This document shows positions 8,781-18,338 of a DNA stretch of 64,000 nucleotides, one piece after another (the stretch's first letter is position 1; each line of letters starts with the position of its first letter). This DNA is from Rhodospirillum sp. GTDB taxonomy: Bacteria; Pseudomonadota; Alphaproteobacteria; Dongiales; Dongiaceae. The stretch covers positions 186,001 to 250,000 of the forward strand of contig PNKY01000003.1 in assembly GCA_013822765.1 (NCBI GenBank), written 5' to 3'. A program made the translations under genes and the position numbers. The notes under the pieces were generated by a model. That model did no database searches, was not told where the DNA came from, and saw only the letters and a program-made list of their open reading frames with translations.

Positions 8781-10823
8781 CTAAGCCGTCCGCACCTTGG
8801 CCAGGAAGGTGGCGAGCTCGCTGCTGAGCTCCTCCGCTTCGCGGGCGAGTTCGCCGGCGCTCTCGCGTGCGCGCTCGGCGGCTGCGCCACTGTCGGCGGC
8901 GACGTTGGTGACCTCGGCGATGTCGCCGGCCACCTGCTGGGTGCCGGTGAAGGCCTGCTGGGTGTTACGGGCGATCTCCTGGGTCGCGGCGTCCTGCTGC
9001 TCGATCGCGGCCGCCACCGCCTGCGAGATCTCGTTGACCTTGCGGATGGTGGCGCCGACGCCGCGGATGGCGCCGACAGTGGTCTGGGTCGAGGACTGGA
9101 TCGCGGAAATCTGGCTGGTGATCTGCTCGGTCGCGCGCGAGGTCTGCTGCGCCAAGTTCTTGACCTCGGCCGCCACCACCGCGAAGCCCTTGCCGGCGTC
9201 GCCGGCGCGCGCCGCCTCGATGGTGGCGTTGAGCGCCAAGAGGTTGGTCTGCTCGGCGATCTCGGTGATCATCTTGGTGACGTCGCCGATGCGCGCCGCC
9301 GCATCCGACAGCTGGCTGACCTCGGCGTCGGCCCGGCCAGCGACATCAACCGCTTCGGTGGTGGCATTGTGCGATTCGACCACCTGGCGCGAGATCTCCT
9401 GCACCGTCGTGGTCAGCTCCTCGACCGCGGCCGCCACCGTCTGCACGTTGGTCGCGGCCCCTTGCGAGGCGTCGGCGGCCGAGGCAGAGCGCTGCTTGGT
9501 GCGCTCGACACCGTCGGCTAGTTGCTCCGACAAGCCCGCCATCTCGCGCGCGGAATTGCCGACGCGCTGCACCACCGCGCCGATCGCCTTCTCGAAGCGG
9601 TCGGCGAAAGCCAGCATCTCGGTGCGCTGCTCCTCGGCGACGCGGCCGCGCTCCGCTTCCATCTCCGCCTGCATCTGGTCGGCCGACTGGCCGCTTTCCT
9701 TGAACACCTGCAGCGTGCCGGCCATGCGGCCGATCTCATCCTTGCGGCTCCGCCCCTTGACCATGACCGACCAGTCGCGCTTGGCTAGGAGCGCCATCGT
9801 GTCGGTCAGCGTGCCGATCGGGCCAGCGACCGAGCGGCTGATCACCCAGATCAGCGAGCCCGCCACCACCGCGACGGCGAACGCGAGCACCATCAGCATC
9901 TTCATCGCTTTGGCGATGGCGGACTCAAGGTTGTTCTTGGCTCCGTCGAAGCTCTTGGAGAAGGAATCGCTGAGCGCGACCGATTCAACGGTGATGTTGC
10001 CATCCCCCTTGGCCAGATTGCGGCGACTCTCGTTGAGCGCGCCGGTGGCGGCGGCGATCGCCTTGAAGGCTTGCTTAAATGCCTCCAGCTCCTCGCCGAC
10101 CTTCTGATACTGCACGCCGACATTGCCGAGGACGGCATAGGTCTTCAGTTCCGCCAGTTGCGCCTGCAGCGTACCGAGGTCGTTGCCGGCGGCCGAGCCG
10201 TCGCCGGCCGACATGCTGGCGGCGTAGCGCGCGACCTCGCCATTCAGCCTGGAGAATGTGCCGTAGGCGGTGACGGTCTTCTTGATCAGGCTCAAGGTGC
10301 CGCTCTGCGCCGCACCTTCGGCAAGCGCCGCGAACGCGCCGGACAGCGATTCCGACCTCTTGGCGGCCTCGTCCACCGCCGCCTTGTGGCCCTCGCGCGC
10401 GGTGCGCATGCCATCGAAGGTCTTGCCATACTCGTCGACGATCCCGGCGATCTTGGCCACCTTCGCCGCCACGTCGGTGCCTTGGGTCAGCTCCGACAGG
10501 CTCGCGACGTTCTTTTTCATCTGGTCGATGCCGATGACCACCCCCTGCGCCTGCGCGTCGCCGCTCATGCGCAGATACTGGTTCTGCGCGGCGATCACGC
10601 GCGCGACGTTGGTCTCGATCTGCGCCGCCAGCTTCGACGCCGTGTAGGCGCCGGCGGCGCTGTCGAAGGTGCCGGAGATGGTGCGCATGCCGGTGATGCT
10701 GATGGAGGCGAGCGCGGCAAGGCTCATCATCAGGACGGCGAACACCACCAGGAACTTGCGGCTGATGCTCAGGTTCCTGAGAAAGCCATGACCGAACGTG
10801 GAACTGGAAATCAGCTTCGCCAC
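8781..10823 (-). CDS. Methyl-accepting chemotaxis protein
   Basis: A ~680-residue membrane receptor. The first transmembrane helix ([20 protein letters not shown]) lies near the N-terminus, followed by a ~300-residue helical periplasmic sensor region, a second helix ([20 protein letters not shown]), a HAMP linker and a C-terminal signalling domain. The CheA/CheW-binding hairpin tip reads [33 protein letters not shown] (shown in two parts by its landmarks [10 protein letters not shown] and GKGFAVVA). I preferred GTG 10823, which has GGGGGA five bases upstream, over ATG 10847, which has no ribosome site. It is downstream of the M23 gene on the same strand. No che genes are in view. Confidence 0.9.
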   Translation of the reverse strand: MAKLISSSTFGHGFLRNLSISRKFLVVFAVLMMSLAALASISITGMRTISGTFDSAAGAYTASKLAAQIETNVARVIAAQNQYLRMSGDAQAQGVVIGIDQMKKNVASLSELTQGTDVAAKVAKIAGIVDEYGKTFDGMRTAREGHKAAVDEAAKRSESLSGAFAALAEGAAQSGTLSLIKKTVTAYGTFSRLNGEVARYAASMSAGDGSAAGNDLGTLQAQLAELKTYAVLGNVGVQYQKVGEELEAFKQAFKAIAAATGALNESRRNLAKGDGNITVESVALSDSFSKSFDGAKNNLESAIAKAMKMLMVLAFAVAVVAGSLIWVISRSVAGPIGTLTDTMALLAKRDWSVMVKGRSRKDEIGRMAGTLQVFKESGQSADQMQAEMEAERGRVAEEQRTEMLAFADRFEKAIGAVVQRVGNSAREMAGLSEQLADGVERTKQRSASAADASQGAATNVQTVAAAVEELTTTVQEISRQVVESHNATTEAVDVAGRADAEVSQLSDAAARIGDVTKMITEIAEQTNLLALNATIEAARAGDAGKGFAVVAAEVKNLAQQTSRATEQITSQISAIQSSTQTTVGAIRGVGATIRKVNEISQAVAAAIEQQDAATQEIARNTQQAFTGTQQVAGDIAEVTNVAADSGAAAERARESAGELAREAEELSSELATFLAKVRTA

Positions 10824-10947
10824 GGAAATCCCCCGTACTATCCCCATAAATCGCCGTGGCCCCGCCGATCGGACAGTTCGGCTAGGCCAAATTGCATAAC
10901 GATTATTGATGGGAATGCTTAACGGAGCGTAAGCGCTAGGCCCAAAG

Positions 10948-11760
10948 TCAGTTCTGCGCCTGCTGCGGCGGCACCCAAAAGGCGGGATCGAGCCGCACAT
11001 CGAGCCAGTTCATGCCCCAATGCAGGTGCGGACCGGTAGCCCGACCGGTCTGTCCTACATGGCCGATCAGCTCGCCCTGCTGGACGTGGGTGCCGACCTC
11101 GGCCTTCACGGCGATCATGTGGATGAAGACGGATTGGACGCCGAAGCCGTGGTCGATGATGACCGTGCCGCCGGTCAGGAAGAAGTCGCTGGCGACCAGC
11201 CGCACGGTGCCGGGCGCCGGCGCGATCACCGGGCTGCCCTCGGGCGCCGCTATGTCGAGGCCGTAATGCGGCGCGCGCGGCTCGCCGTTCAGGATGCGCT
11301 GACTGCCATAAACCCCGCTGATTGGCCCTTGGGCCGGCCAGATGAACGGCACCAGGAAATCCTCGGCCGGCGTCGCATCGCCGCGCACCGCGTTGATCTT
11401 CTCCTGGTCGGACTTGATGCGCGCAACGTCAGCGGGGGCTGGTGTGACCTTGGACTGCTCCATGTTGTCGATGCGCTGGATGTCGAACTTGCGCTGCTCG
11501 ACGGTGAGGGTCTGCTGCTCGGTCGCGCCATCGGGCTGGACGATGGTGAGCTGCGCGGTCGGCGCCTGATCGCGCCCGAAGCCGAACACGAACAGTCCGT
11601 CCTTGCCCACCAGCACCGCGCGATCACCGAGCAGCACCTTGGCGCCGGGCTGCGTGCGGCCGGTCACCAGGCCACCTTGCGCCAGGTGGCCGGTGAGTTC
11701 GACGGCTGACGCCGCGTGCAGCGGCATCAGCATGAGAACGACAGCGAGCAGCATTCTCAC
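10948..11760 (-). CDS. M23 family metallopeptidase (LytM-type), exported
   Basis: A 270-residue protein with a signal peptide ([17 protein letters not shown]) followed by a beta-rich N-terminal region and a C-terminal LytM/M23 domain. Zinc ligands are visible: HYGLD (His, Asp) and GPHLHWGM (HxH). It is therefore likely an active peptidoglycan endopeptidase in the periplasm. The GTG at 11760 overlaps the xseA stop and has AGGGG seven bases upstream, favouring it over the in-frame ATG at 11754. Tight coupling to xseA suggests one transcript. Confidence 0.9.
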   Translation of the reverse strand: MRMLLAVVLMLMPLHAASAVELTGHLAQGGLVTGRTQPGAKVLLGDRAVLVGKDGLFVFGFGRDQAPTAQLTIVQPDGATEQQTLTVEQRKFDIQRIDNMEQSKVTPAPADVARIKSDQEKINAVRGDATPAEDFLVPFIWPAQGPISGVYGSQRILNGEPRAPHYGLDIAAPEGSPVIAPAPGTVRLVASDFFLTGGTVIIDHGFGVQSVFIHMIAVKAEVGTHVQQGELIGHVGQTGRATGPHLHWGMNWLDVRLDPAFWVPPQQAQN

Positions 11761-13244
11761 AGCAACGTCCCCTGCTTTTCCGGCTTCGCGGCCTTGCGCT
11801 TCGGCGCGGCGCTGCCGCCGTCGACCACGGCGCGGGCGCGGCCGTCGTGGAACTGCAGCGAGACCGCCATGCCCGACGAAAGAGAGGCAGCCCTGGTCAG
11901 AGGCTGGTCGTCCTCGTCGCGCACCAGGGCAAAGCCGCGTTTCAGGACGTGCTCGTACGAATAGGACTCGAGCAGGGCAGCGCAGCCGGCGAGCGCGTCG
12001 CCGCGGCGGTCGACCAGGTCGCGCAGCAGCTTTGGCCGCAGGTGCGCGCCGGCGTTGTCGAGGCGGCGGGCGGAGCGCTCGAGCGACGCGCTGATGCAGG
12101 TGGAGAGATGCGAGATGGCGGAACTGAGCGCGTTGCGCATCGCGGCGATCTGGTCGCGCGGCGTGCGCAGGCGGTTGCTGAGCGCGTGCAGCTGGTCGCG
12201 CTTGCGGTCGAAGAAGCCGCGCTGGGCATTGTCGCGCCGCTCGATCCAGGCATCGAGCTGCTGTGTTTTCTCCTGGATCAGGCGCACCGGATCGGGCAGG
12301 CCACGTCCGAGGCCCTCGATGGTCAGGCGCTGCTCGGCGATCTGGCGCGATGCGGCGCGCGCCAGGCGATGGCCACACTGCGCGACCTCGGCGATCAAAT
12401 CGGCACGCACCGGCACCGCCATCTCGGCCGCCGCGGTCGGAGTCGGCGCGCGGCGGTCTGACGCGAAGTCGATCAGGGTGGTGTCGGTCTCGTGGCCCAC
12501 GGCGGAGATCAGCGGGATCTCGCTGGCGGCCGCGGCGCGCACCACGATCTCTTCGTTGAAGGCCATCAGGTCCTCGAGCGAACCGCCGCCGCGCGCGACG
12601 ATCAGCACGTCGGGACGCGGCACCTTGCCACCGGCCGGCAAAGCGTTGAAGCCGCGGATGGCGTTGGCGACCTGCTGGGCGGCGCCTTCGCCCTGCACCA
12701 GCACCGGCCACAGCAGCACATGGCGCGGGAAGCGGTCCTCCAGGCGGTGCAGGATGTCGCGGATGACCGCGCCGCTGGGCGACGTCACCACGCCGATCAC
12801 GCCCGGCAGCAGCGGCAGCGGCCGCTTGCGCGCGGCATCGAACAGGCCTTCGGCGGCCAACTTCTTCTTGCGGTCCTCCAGCAGCTTGAGGAGCGCGCCG
12901 AGGCCGGCCAACTCCACGCGCTCGATCACCAGCTGGTATTCGGAGCGCTCGGCATAGGAGGTGATGCGCCCGGTCGCCACCACTTCCATGCCGTCCTCGG
13001 GGTTGAGGCCGAGGCGCACGGCAGTGCTGCGCCAGACCACCGCCTTGATCGCGGCGGCGTCGTCCTTGAGCTGCATATAGAGGTGGCCCGAGCCGGCGCG
13101 CTTGAAACCGGAAATCTCGCCGCGCACCCGCACGCGCTCGAAGCCGCTTTCCAGGGTCCGCTTGATGGCGCCGGACAGCTCGCTGACCGTCAGTTCAGCG
13201 AGGTTGTGGGTGGTCGGAATCTGCGGGGCGCGAATCTCTGTCAT
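11757..13244 (-). CDS. xseA: Exodeoxyribonuclease VII large subunit
   Basis: The large, catalytic subunit (495 residues) degrades single-stranded DNA with XseB. The N-terminal OB fold (LTVSELSGAIKRTLE, RVRGEISGFKRAGSGHLYMQLKD in segments) is followed by the nuclease core with VVTSPSGAVIRDILHR, ARGGGSLEDLMAFNEE and SAVGHETDTTLIDF, then a long coiled-coil region. The true start is ATG 13244; the frame stays open far upstream only as an antisense shadow of purD. The small subunit xseB is not in the window. It is divergent from purD, 60 bases apart. Confidence 0.96.
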   Translation of the reverse strand: MTEIRAPQIPTTHNLAELTVSELSGAIKRTLESGFERVRVRGEISGFKRAGSGHLYMQLKDDAAAIKAVVWRSTAVRLGLNPEDGMEVVATGRITSYAERSEYQLVIERVELAGLGALLKLLEDRKKKLAAEGLFDAARKRPLPLLPGVIGVVTSPSGAVIRDILHRLEDRFPRHVLLWPVLVQGEGAAQQVANAIRGFNALPAGGKVPRPDVLIVARGGGSLEDLMAFNEEIVVRAAAASEIPLISAVGHETDTTLIDFASDRRAPTPTAAAEMAVPVRADLIAEVAQCGHRLARAASRQIAEQRLTIEGLGRGLPDPVRLIQEKTQQLDAWIERRDNAQRGFFDRKRDQLHALSNRLRTPRDQIAAMRNALSSAISHLSTCISASLERSARRLDNAGAHLRPKLLRDLVDRRGDALAGCAALLESYSYEHVLKRGFALVRDEDDQPLTRAASLSSGMAVSLQFHDGRARAVVDGGSAAPKRKAAKPEKQGTLL

Positions 13245-13267
13245 GGGGCGGTATTCTATGTTATCGG

Positions 13268-13282
13268 GTGACGCGAGGTCAC
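13268..13282. promoter_or_regulatory. Palindrome in the xseA-purD intergenic region
   Basis: GTGAC-N5-GTCAC, a perfect 5+5 inverted repeat, lies midway in the 60-base gap between the divergent genes xseA and purD. It could be an operator; nothing else in the gap explains it. Short symmetry in GC-rich DNA can also arise by chance. Confidence 0.3.
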
Positions 13283-13304
13283 GGTCATTTGGGGCGGCAT
13301 TCCC

Positions 13305-14582
13305 ATGCGGATTCTGGTGGTTGGGTCGGGCGGGCGAGAGCACGCTTTGTGCTGGAAAATCGCCGCTTCCCCGCTCGCCGACAAGCTGTTTTGCGCGCCC
13401 GGCAATGCCGGGATTGCGGCGCTGGCGGAGTGCGTCGCCATTGGCGTGGAGGACATCGACGCGCTGACCCAGTTCGCCGTTGACCAGAAGGTCGACCTGG
13501 TGGTGGTGGGGCCGGAGGCGCCGCTGGTGAAGGGCCTGGTCGACAGCCTTGAAGCAGCCGGCATCCGCGCCTTCGGGCCGCGCAGGAACGCGGCGGAGGT
13601 CGAAGGCTCCAAGGGCTTCATGAAGGACCTCGCCGCGCGGCACGGCATCCCGACCGCGCGCTACAAGCGCTTTCTCGACGTCGACAACGCCAAGATCTTC
13701 GCCCGCACCCTGCCCTTGCCGGTGGTGGTGAAGGCGGACGGCCTCGCCGCCGGCAAGGGCGTCATCATCTGCAACAGCCATGGCGAAGCCGAGATGGCGA
13801 TCGATTCCATGATGGTCGGGCACCAGTTCGGCCATGCCGGCGACAGCGTGGTGGTGGAGGAATTTCTGGACGGCGAGGAGCTGTCTTTCTTCGCGCTCAG
13901 CGATGGCGAACACGTTCTGCCGATGATCAGCGCGCAAGACCACAAGCGGATCGGCGACGGCGACACCGGCCCCAACACCGGCGGCATGGGCGCTTATTCG
14001 CCGGCGCCGGTCGCAACGCCGGAGATCGAGGCGCGCATCATGAAGGAGATCGTGCAGCCGGCGATCGCGGGCCTGAAGGCCGAGGGCCGCGAATTCAAGG
14101 GCGTGCTGTTCGCCGGCATCATGGTGACCAGGGACGGGCCGAAGCTGATCGAATACAACGCGCGCTTCGGCGATCCGGAATGCGAGGTGCTGTGCATCCG
14201 CATGATGTCGGACATCGTGCCGGCGCTGGTGGCCGCGGCCGACGGCACGCTCGAGGATTTCGACCTGCGCTGGTATCCGGACAGCGCGCTGACCGTGGTG
14301 ATGGCATCGAACGGCTATCCCGGCTCGACCAAGCCCGGCAGCGTCATCCGCAACATCCCGCCGGAGCAGGACGACGCGATCGTGTTCCACTGCGGCACCA
14401 GGCAGAACAAGGGCGAGATCGAGGCCCATGGCGGGCGCGTGCTGGCGGTGACCGCGCTGGGCGAGAGCGTGGGCGCGGCTCAAGCGAAGGCCTATGCGCT
14501 GGTCGACCGGATCGACTGGCCGGAAGGCTTCTGCCGCCGCGACATCGGCTGGCGCGCGATCGCGCGCGACGAGACGCGATGA
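13305..14582 (+). CDS. purD: Phosphoribosylamine--glycine ligase
   Basis: Second step of purine biosynthesis: ATP-dependent joining of glycine to phosphoribosylamine. The 425-residue ATP-grasp enzyme starts MRILVVGSGGREHALCWKI and contains the P-loop-like PVVVKADGLAAGKGV, the GPNTGGMGAYSP loop and the metal/ATP ligand region YNARFGDPECE. Length and motif order are standard. Its stop overlaps the start of the next gene (ATGA), so the amine oxidase is probably co-translated, though the two have no known metabolic link. Confidence 0.97.
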   Translation: MRILVVGSGGREHALCWKIAASPLADKLFCAPGNAGIAALAECVAIGVEDIDALTQFAVDQKVDLVVVGPEAPLVKGLVDSLEAAGIRAFGPRRNAAEVEGSKGFMKDLAARHGIPTARYKRFLDVDNAKIFARTLPLPVVVKADGLAAGKGVIICNSHGEAEMAIDSMMVGHQFGHAGDSVVVEEFLDGEELSFFALSDGEHVLPMISAQDHKRIGDGDTGPNTGGMGAYSPAPVATPEIEARIMKEIVQPAIAGLKAEGREFKGVLFAGIMVTRDGPKLIEYNARFGDPECEVLCIRMMSDIVPALVAAADGTLEDFDLRWYPDSALTVVMASNGYPGSTKPGSVIRNIPPEQDDAIVFHCGTRQNKGEIEAHGGRVLAVTALGESVGAAQAKAYALVDRIDWPEGFCRRDIGWRAIARDETR

Positions 14583-15880
14583 ACTCCGACGATCTCTTTA
14601 CCGCCGGCTTCAAGTCCGAGCCCTATTGGTGGAAGGACGCGCCGCGGCCGCACATTCCGGCCGCAACGCTGCCGAGCGAGATCGACGTGCTGGTGATCGG
14701 CGCTGGCTATACCGGGCTGATGGCGGCGCGCGAGACCGCCAGGGGCGGACGCTCGACGCTGGTGATCGATGCGGAGAGCGCGGGCTGGGGCTGTTCCAGC
14801 CGCAACGGCGGGCAGGTCGCCACCAGCATCAAGCCGAGCTTCACCGCGCTCAGCGGCAAGCACAATGAGGAGATGGCGTTCGCGATCCGCACCGAGGGAC
14901 TGAGCGCGCTTGAATACACCGACGTGCTGATCCGCGAGGAGAAGCTGGACTGCGACTGGCGGCGCACCGGACGCTTCCACGCTGCGCACAATCGCCGGCA
15001 ATACGATGCGCTCGCCATGTTCGCTGGCAACCAGCCGAAGGGGCTGGAGGTGCCGATGGAGATGGTGCCGAAAGCCGAGCAGCATCGCGAGATTGCCTCC
15101 GACCTCTATCACGGCGGCGCGGTCTATCCGCGCCACGGCGCGCTGCATCCCGGCAAGTATCACCTGGAGCTGCTGCGGATCGCGCGCGCCGCCGGCGCGC
15201 AAGTGGTGGACCAGTGCAAGGCGCAAGCGATCGAGCGCGACGGCCAGCGGTTCCGCGTACGCACGGCCAAGGGCACGGTGACCGCGCGCGACGTGGTGCT
15301 GGCGACCAACGGCTATAGCGGGCCGCTGTCGCCCTGGCACCGGCGGCGCGTGATCCCGATCGGCAGCTACATCATCGCGACTGAGCCTCGGCCGGCTGAG
15401 GAGATGAAAAAACTTATCCCGCACGACCGCATGGTGAGCGACACCCGGCGCGTGGTGTTCTATTACCGCCTGTCGCCGGACCAGCGCTCAATCCTGTTCG
15501 GCGGCCGCGTCGCCTACATGGAGACCAACCCGCTGGTGAGCGCGCCCAGGCTGCACAAGTGCCTCAGCGACATTTTCCCCAGCATGAAGGACGCGCACGT
15601 CACGCATTCCTGGATGGGGTTCGTCGCCTACACCTTCGACACGCTGCCGCATGTCGGCAAGCAGGACGGCATCCACTACGCCATGGGCTATTGCGGCTCC
15701 GGCGTCTCGCTCGCGACCTACTTCGGAATGCGCGTGGGGCAGCAGGTGCTCGGCCGCGAAGAAGGAAAGACCGCGCTCGACAACGTGCCGTTCCAGACGC
15801 GGCCGATGTACACCGGCAACCCGTGGTTCCTGGCGCCGAGCGTGTGGTGGTACCGGATGCTCGACAGGCTGCCGATCTAA
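14579..15880 (+). CDS. FAD-dependent oxidoreductase of the DAO family (gamma-glutamylputrescine oxidase-like)
   Basis: A 433-residue flavoprotein starting with the SEPYWW segment that precedes the domain in PuuB-like oxidases. The dinucleotide-binding motif VLVIGAGYTGLMAA is near residue 40, WGCSSRNGGQ follows (FAD contact, as in PuuB), and the C-terminal GYCGSGVSLATYFG closes the FAD site. Homologues oxidise secondary amines such as gamma-glutamylputrescine or sarcosine to aldehyde, ammonia and peroxide; the substrate here is unproven. A PuuD-like C26 peptidase at 16726 could belong to the same putrescine route. Overlaps purD by 4 bases. Confidence 0.87.
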   Translation: MNSDDLFTAGFKSEPYWWKDAPRPHIPAATLPSEIDVLVIGAGYTGLMAARETARGGRSTLVIDAESAGWGCSSRNGGQVATSIKPSFTALSGKHNEEMAFAIRTEGLSALEYTDVLIREEKLDCDWRRTGRFHAAHNRRQYDALAMFAGNQPKGLEVPMEMVPKAEQHREIASDLYHGGAVYPRHGALHPGKYHLELLRIARAAGAQVVDQCKAQAIERDGQRFRVRTAKGTVTARDVVLATNGYSGPLSPWHRRRVIPIGSYIIATEPRPAEEMKKLIPHDRMVSDTRRVVFYYRLSPDQRSILFGGRVAYMETNPLVSAPRLHKCLSDIFPSMKDAHVTHSWMGFVAYTFDTLPHVGKQDGIHYAMGYCGSGVSLATYFGMRVGQQVLGREEGKTALDNVPFQTRPMYTGNPWFLAPSVWWYRMLDRLPI

Positions 15881-15906
15881 CCGTCCCGTCCACACCGCTC
15901 CCACCG

Positions 15907-16015
15907 TCATGGTCGGACTTGGTCCGACCATCCACGAGTTTCGTTGGGCACCATCGTTTCCTCGACAAGCAAACTCGTGGATGGTCGTGCCAAGCACGAC
16001 CATGGCGACAGCGAG
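15907..16015. repeat. Palindromic repeat element, type B (paired hairpins)
   Basis: Two inverted arms lie between convergent genes. The left arm begins GTCATGGTCGGACTTGG and runs into ATCCACGAGTTT; the right arm reads AAACTCGTGGATGG then TCGTGCCAAGCACGACCATG. Each arm can fold on itself, and the pair can fold together. A single-hairpin relative occurs at 29688-29720. This looks like a REP/BIME-type dispersed intergenic element. Confidence 0.75.
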
Positions 16016-16040
16016 AGCGCAAGGTCGGTCCGCACACTAC

Positions 16041-16125
16041 CGTCACCCCGGCCTTGAGCCGGGGTCCATCGCGCAACCGCTCGTGCGGCGGATGGATGGA
16101 TCCCGGCTCAAGGCCGGGATGACAG
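16041..16125. repeat. Palindromic repeat element, type A (copy 1)
   Basis: The left arm CGTCACCCCGGCCTTGAGCC and the right arm GGCTCAAGGCCGGGATGAC are inverted copies about 30 bases apart. Each contains its own small hairpin (CCCGGC/GCCGGG). A second copy with the same arms and a different centre is at 21712-21794. It follows the type B element directly in the same convergent gap. Confidence 0.8.
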
Positions 16126-16152
16126 AAGGAGAAGCTGTGAGCGCGTGTGCGT

Positions 16153-16626
16153 CTACCGCTTGCTCTGGAAGAACGTCTTCAGCAACGTCGCGCTCTTGGT
16201 CTCGTCCAATCCACCGAACACCTCAGGCCGGTGGTGGCACGTCGGCTGCTGGAAGATCTTCGGCCCGTGCTCCACGCCGCCGCCCTTGGGGTCGCGGGCG
16301 GCGAAGATGATGCGCCTGAGCCTTGCGAACGAGATCGCGGTGGCGCACATCGGGCAGGGCTCGAGCGTCACGTAGAGGTCGCACAGCGGCAGGCGCTTTT
16401 CCTTGCGGCTGGTCGACACGGCGCGGATTACCAGCATCTCGGCATGGGCGGTGGGGTCGTGCAGCTCCTCGACCCGGTTGTGGTCGGCGGCCAGCACCTG
16501 GCCGGTGGTGGAATCGACCAGGACCGCGCCGATCGGCACCTCGTCGCGCCCGGCCGCCGCCTCGGCCTGGCGGAAGGCGAGGCCCATGAAATCGTGCTCC
16601 AGGTGCGGGCGGGGCTGGGTGGTCAT
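16153..16626 (-). CDS. tadA: tRNA-specific adenosine(34) deaminase-like nucleoside deaminase
   Basis: Deaminates A34 to inosine in tRNA-Arg. The 157-residue zinc deaminase shows the catalytic set His61/Glu63 (HAEM) and Cys91/Cys94 (PCPMC). The N-terminal ALVD-type strand (PIGAVLVDSTTGQVLAA) and the length fit TadA. The C-terminal part (CHHRPEVFGGLDETKSATLLKTFF, by landmarks) matches the family's tail that packs on tRNA. tadA commonly neighbours rluB and rsmD in alphaproteobacteria, as here with one gene between. A guanine deaminase-like role is the alternative. Confidence 0.88.
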   Translation of the reverse strand: MTTQPRPHLEHDFMGLAFRQAEAAAGRDEVPIGAVLVDSTTGQVLAADHNRVEELHDPTAHAEMLVIRAVSTSRKEKRLPLCDLYVTLEPCPMCATAISFARLRRIIFAARDPKGGGVEHGPKIFQQPTCHHRPEVFGGLDETKSATLLKTFFQSKR

Positions 16627-16725
16627 GCGGCACTTGAACCCGGGCGTTGCGCGGCCGTCAAGGCTGCGGGGCTTGAGGCGGGGGCGTGGCTATTCTAGGG
16701 TCCGGCCAGCCAAAGGAGCTAGCCC

Positions 16726-17433
16726 ATGCCGCCCATCGTCGGCCTAACCCTCGACACCGCCGGCCCGACCGGGATCGGCAAGGTCGGGCGGTACCTGATC
16801 CGCGAGAACTACTGCTCGGCCATCGCCAAGGCCGGCGGCATCCCGATGTGCCTGCCGCACGAGGCGGCGCTAGCCGAAGCCTATGCCGAGAGGATCGACG
16901 CGCTGGTGGTGACCGGTGGCGGGTTCGACGTCGACCCCCGGCTGTTCGGCGCCAAATCCACCCACGCGACCGTGACGCTGAAAGAGGAGCGCACGCTGTT
17001 CGAGTGGACGGTGACCAAGGCGATGCTGGCCAAGGACAAGCCGGTGCTCGGCATCTGCGGCGGCGAGCAGCTTATCAACGTGGTGCTGGGCGGCACCCTC
17101 ATCCAGCATATCGAGGATGAGATCAGCGGCCACGTGCTGCACGAGCAGCCGAACCCGCGCGACGAGCCCGGCCATATCGTGCAGGTGAAGGCGGGCACGC
17201 TGCTGCATCGCCTGACCGGCGCCGCTGAGCTCGCGGTCAACAGCGCGCATCACCAGGCGGTGAAGGATGTCGGGCCGCAAGTAGCGGTCAACGCGACCGC
17301 GCCGGACGGCGTGGTCGAAGGTATCGAGTCCAAGATCCATCGCTTCTGCCTCGGCGTGCAGTGGCATCCGGAGTTCCTGATGCATGGCGGCGACCAGAAG
17401 ATCTTCGCCGGCCTGATCGCGGCGGCATCATGA
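16726..17433 (+). CDS. Class I glutamine amidotransferase-like gamma-glutamyl hydrolase (peptidase C26, PuuD-like)
   Basis: A 235-residue cytoplasmic hydrolase of the C26 family, which cleaves gamma-glutamyl bonds, for example gamma-glutamyl-GABA in putrescine breakdown. The nucleophile is Cys111 in LGICGGEQ and the His/Glu pair is in GVQWHPEF near the C-terminus. AAAGGAG precedes the ATG. It overlaps rluB by 4 bases. It is inserted in the tadA-rluB-rsmD neighbourhood and may work with the PuuB-like oxidase at 14579; that link is inference. Confidence 0.87.
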   Translation: MPPIVGLTLDTAGPTGIGKVGRYLIRENYCSAIAKAGGIPMCLPHEAALAEAYAERIDALVVTGGGFDVDPRLFGAKSTHATVTLKEERTLFEWTVTKAMLAKDKPVLGICGGEQLINVVLGGTLIQHIEDEISGHVLHEQPNPRDEPGHIVQVKAGTLLHRLTGAAELAVNSAHHQAVKDVGPQVAVNATAPDGVVEGIESKIHRFCLGVQWHPEFLMHGGDQKIFAGLIAAAS

Positions 17434-18338
17434 CCGAGCAAAAGAGCGGCTTCGAGGGCGAGCGCATCGCCAAGGCGATCGCGCGCGCGGGCGTGTGTTC
17501 GCGGCGCGATGCGGAGGCGATGATCCTGGAAGGCCGGGTGTCGGTGAACGGCAAGAAGCTCACCTCCCCTGCCCTCAACGTCACCGACAGCGACGACATC
17601 CGCGTCGACGGCAAGCCGCTGCCGGCGGCGGAGCGCACCCGCCTGTTCCGCTATTACAAGCCACGCGGCCTCGTCACCACCGCCAAGGACCCGCAAGGGC
17701 GGCCGACCGTGTTCGACTCCTTGCCGCCAGGCATGCCGCGGGTGATCTCGGTCGGGCGGCTCGACCTCAATTCGGAAGGCTTGCTGCTGCTCACCAACGA
17801 CGGCGAGCTGGCGCGGCGGCTGGAGCTGCCGTCAACCGGCTGGGTACGGCGCTACCGCGTGCGCGTGCATGGCGAGGTCGACCAGACGCAACTGGCGCAG
17901 CTCGCCAAAGGCATCACGGTCGAGGGCGTGCGTTATAGCGGGATCGAGGCGACGTTCGACCGCAAGCAGGGCGACAATGTCTGGCTGACTATGGCACTGA
18001 CCGAGGGCAAGAACCGCGAGATCCGCAACATCTGCGGCCATTTCGGCTGGCCGGTCAGCCGCCTGATTCGCGTCGCCTATGGCCCGTTCCAGCTCGGCAG
18101 CCACCTCAATCCGGGCGACATCGAGGAAGTGCCGGCCAAGGTGCTGCGCGAGCAGCTCGGCGGCAACAAGGTGCACAAGGTGAGCGGGCAGCTCAAGTTG
18201 TCGCAGACGCCGCACGGTGATCGTCCCCGTGAAAAACCGCGGACTGACAAGCCGCGCGCCGGTAAGCCGCATGCCGACAAGCCGCATGGCGAGCGGCGGC
18301 ACAAAGCTCGGCCGAAATCTGGGCGCCATGCGCATTGA
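17430..18338 (+). CDS. rluB: 23S rRNA pseudouridine(2605) synthase-type enzyme with basic tail
   Basis: Converts a uridine of 23S rRNA to pseudouridine. The 302-residue protein has an N-terminal S4 RNA-binding domain (RIAKAIARAGVCSRRDAEAMI) and the RsuA/RluB catalytic domain with the aspartate in SVGRLDLNSEGLLLLTNDG. After residue ~250 there is a low-complexity basic tail rich in Lys, Pro, His and Arg (DRPREKPRTDKPRAGKPHAD), common in alphaproteobacterial RluB. The tail is encoded up to and past the rsmD start, with an 11-base overlap. Confidence 0.92.
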   Translation: MTEQKSGFEGERIAKAIARAGVCSRRDAEAMILEGRVSVNGKKLTSPALNVTDSDDIRVDGKPLPAAERTRLFRYYKPRGLVTTAKDPQGRPTVFDSLPPGMPRVISVGRLDLNSEGLLLLTNDGELARRLELPSTGWVRRYRVRVHGEVDQTQLAQLAKGITVEGVRYSGIEATFDRKQGDNVWLTMALTEGKNREIRNICGHFGWPVSRLIRVAYGPFQLGSHLNPGDIEEVPAKVLREQLGGNKVHKVSGQLKLSQTPHGDRPREKPRTDKPRAGKPHADKPHGERRHKARPKSGRHAH

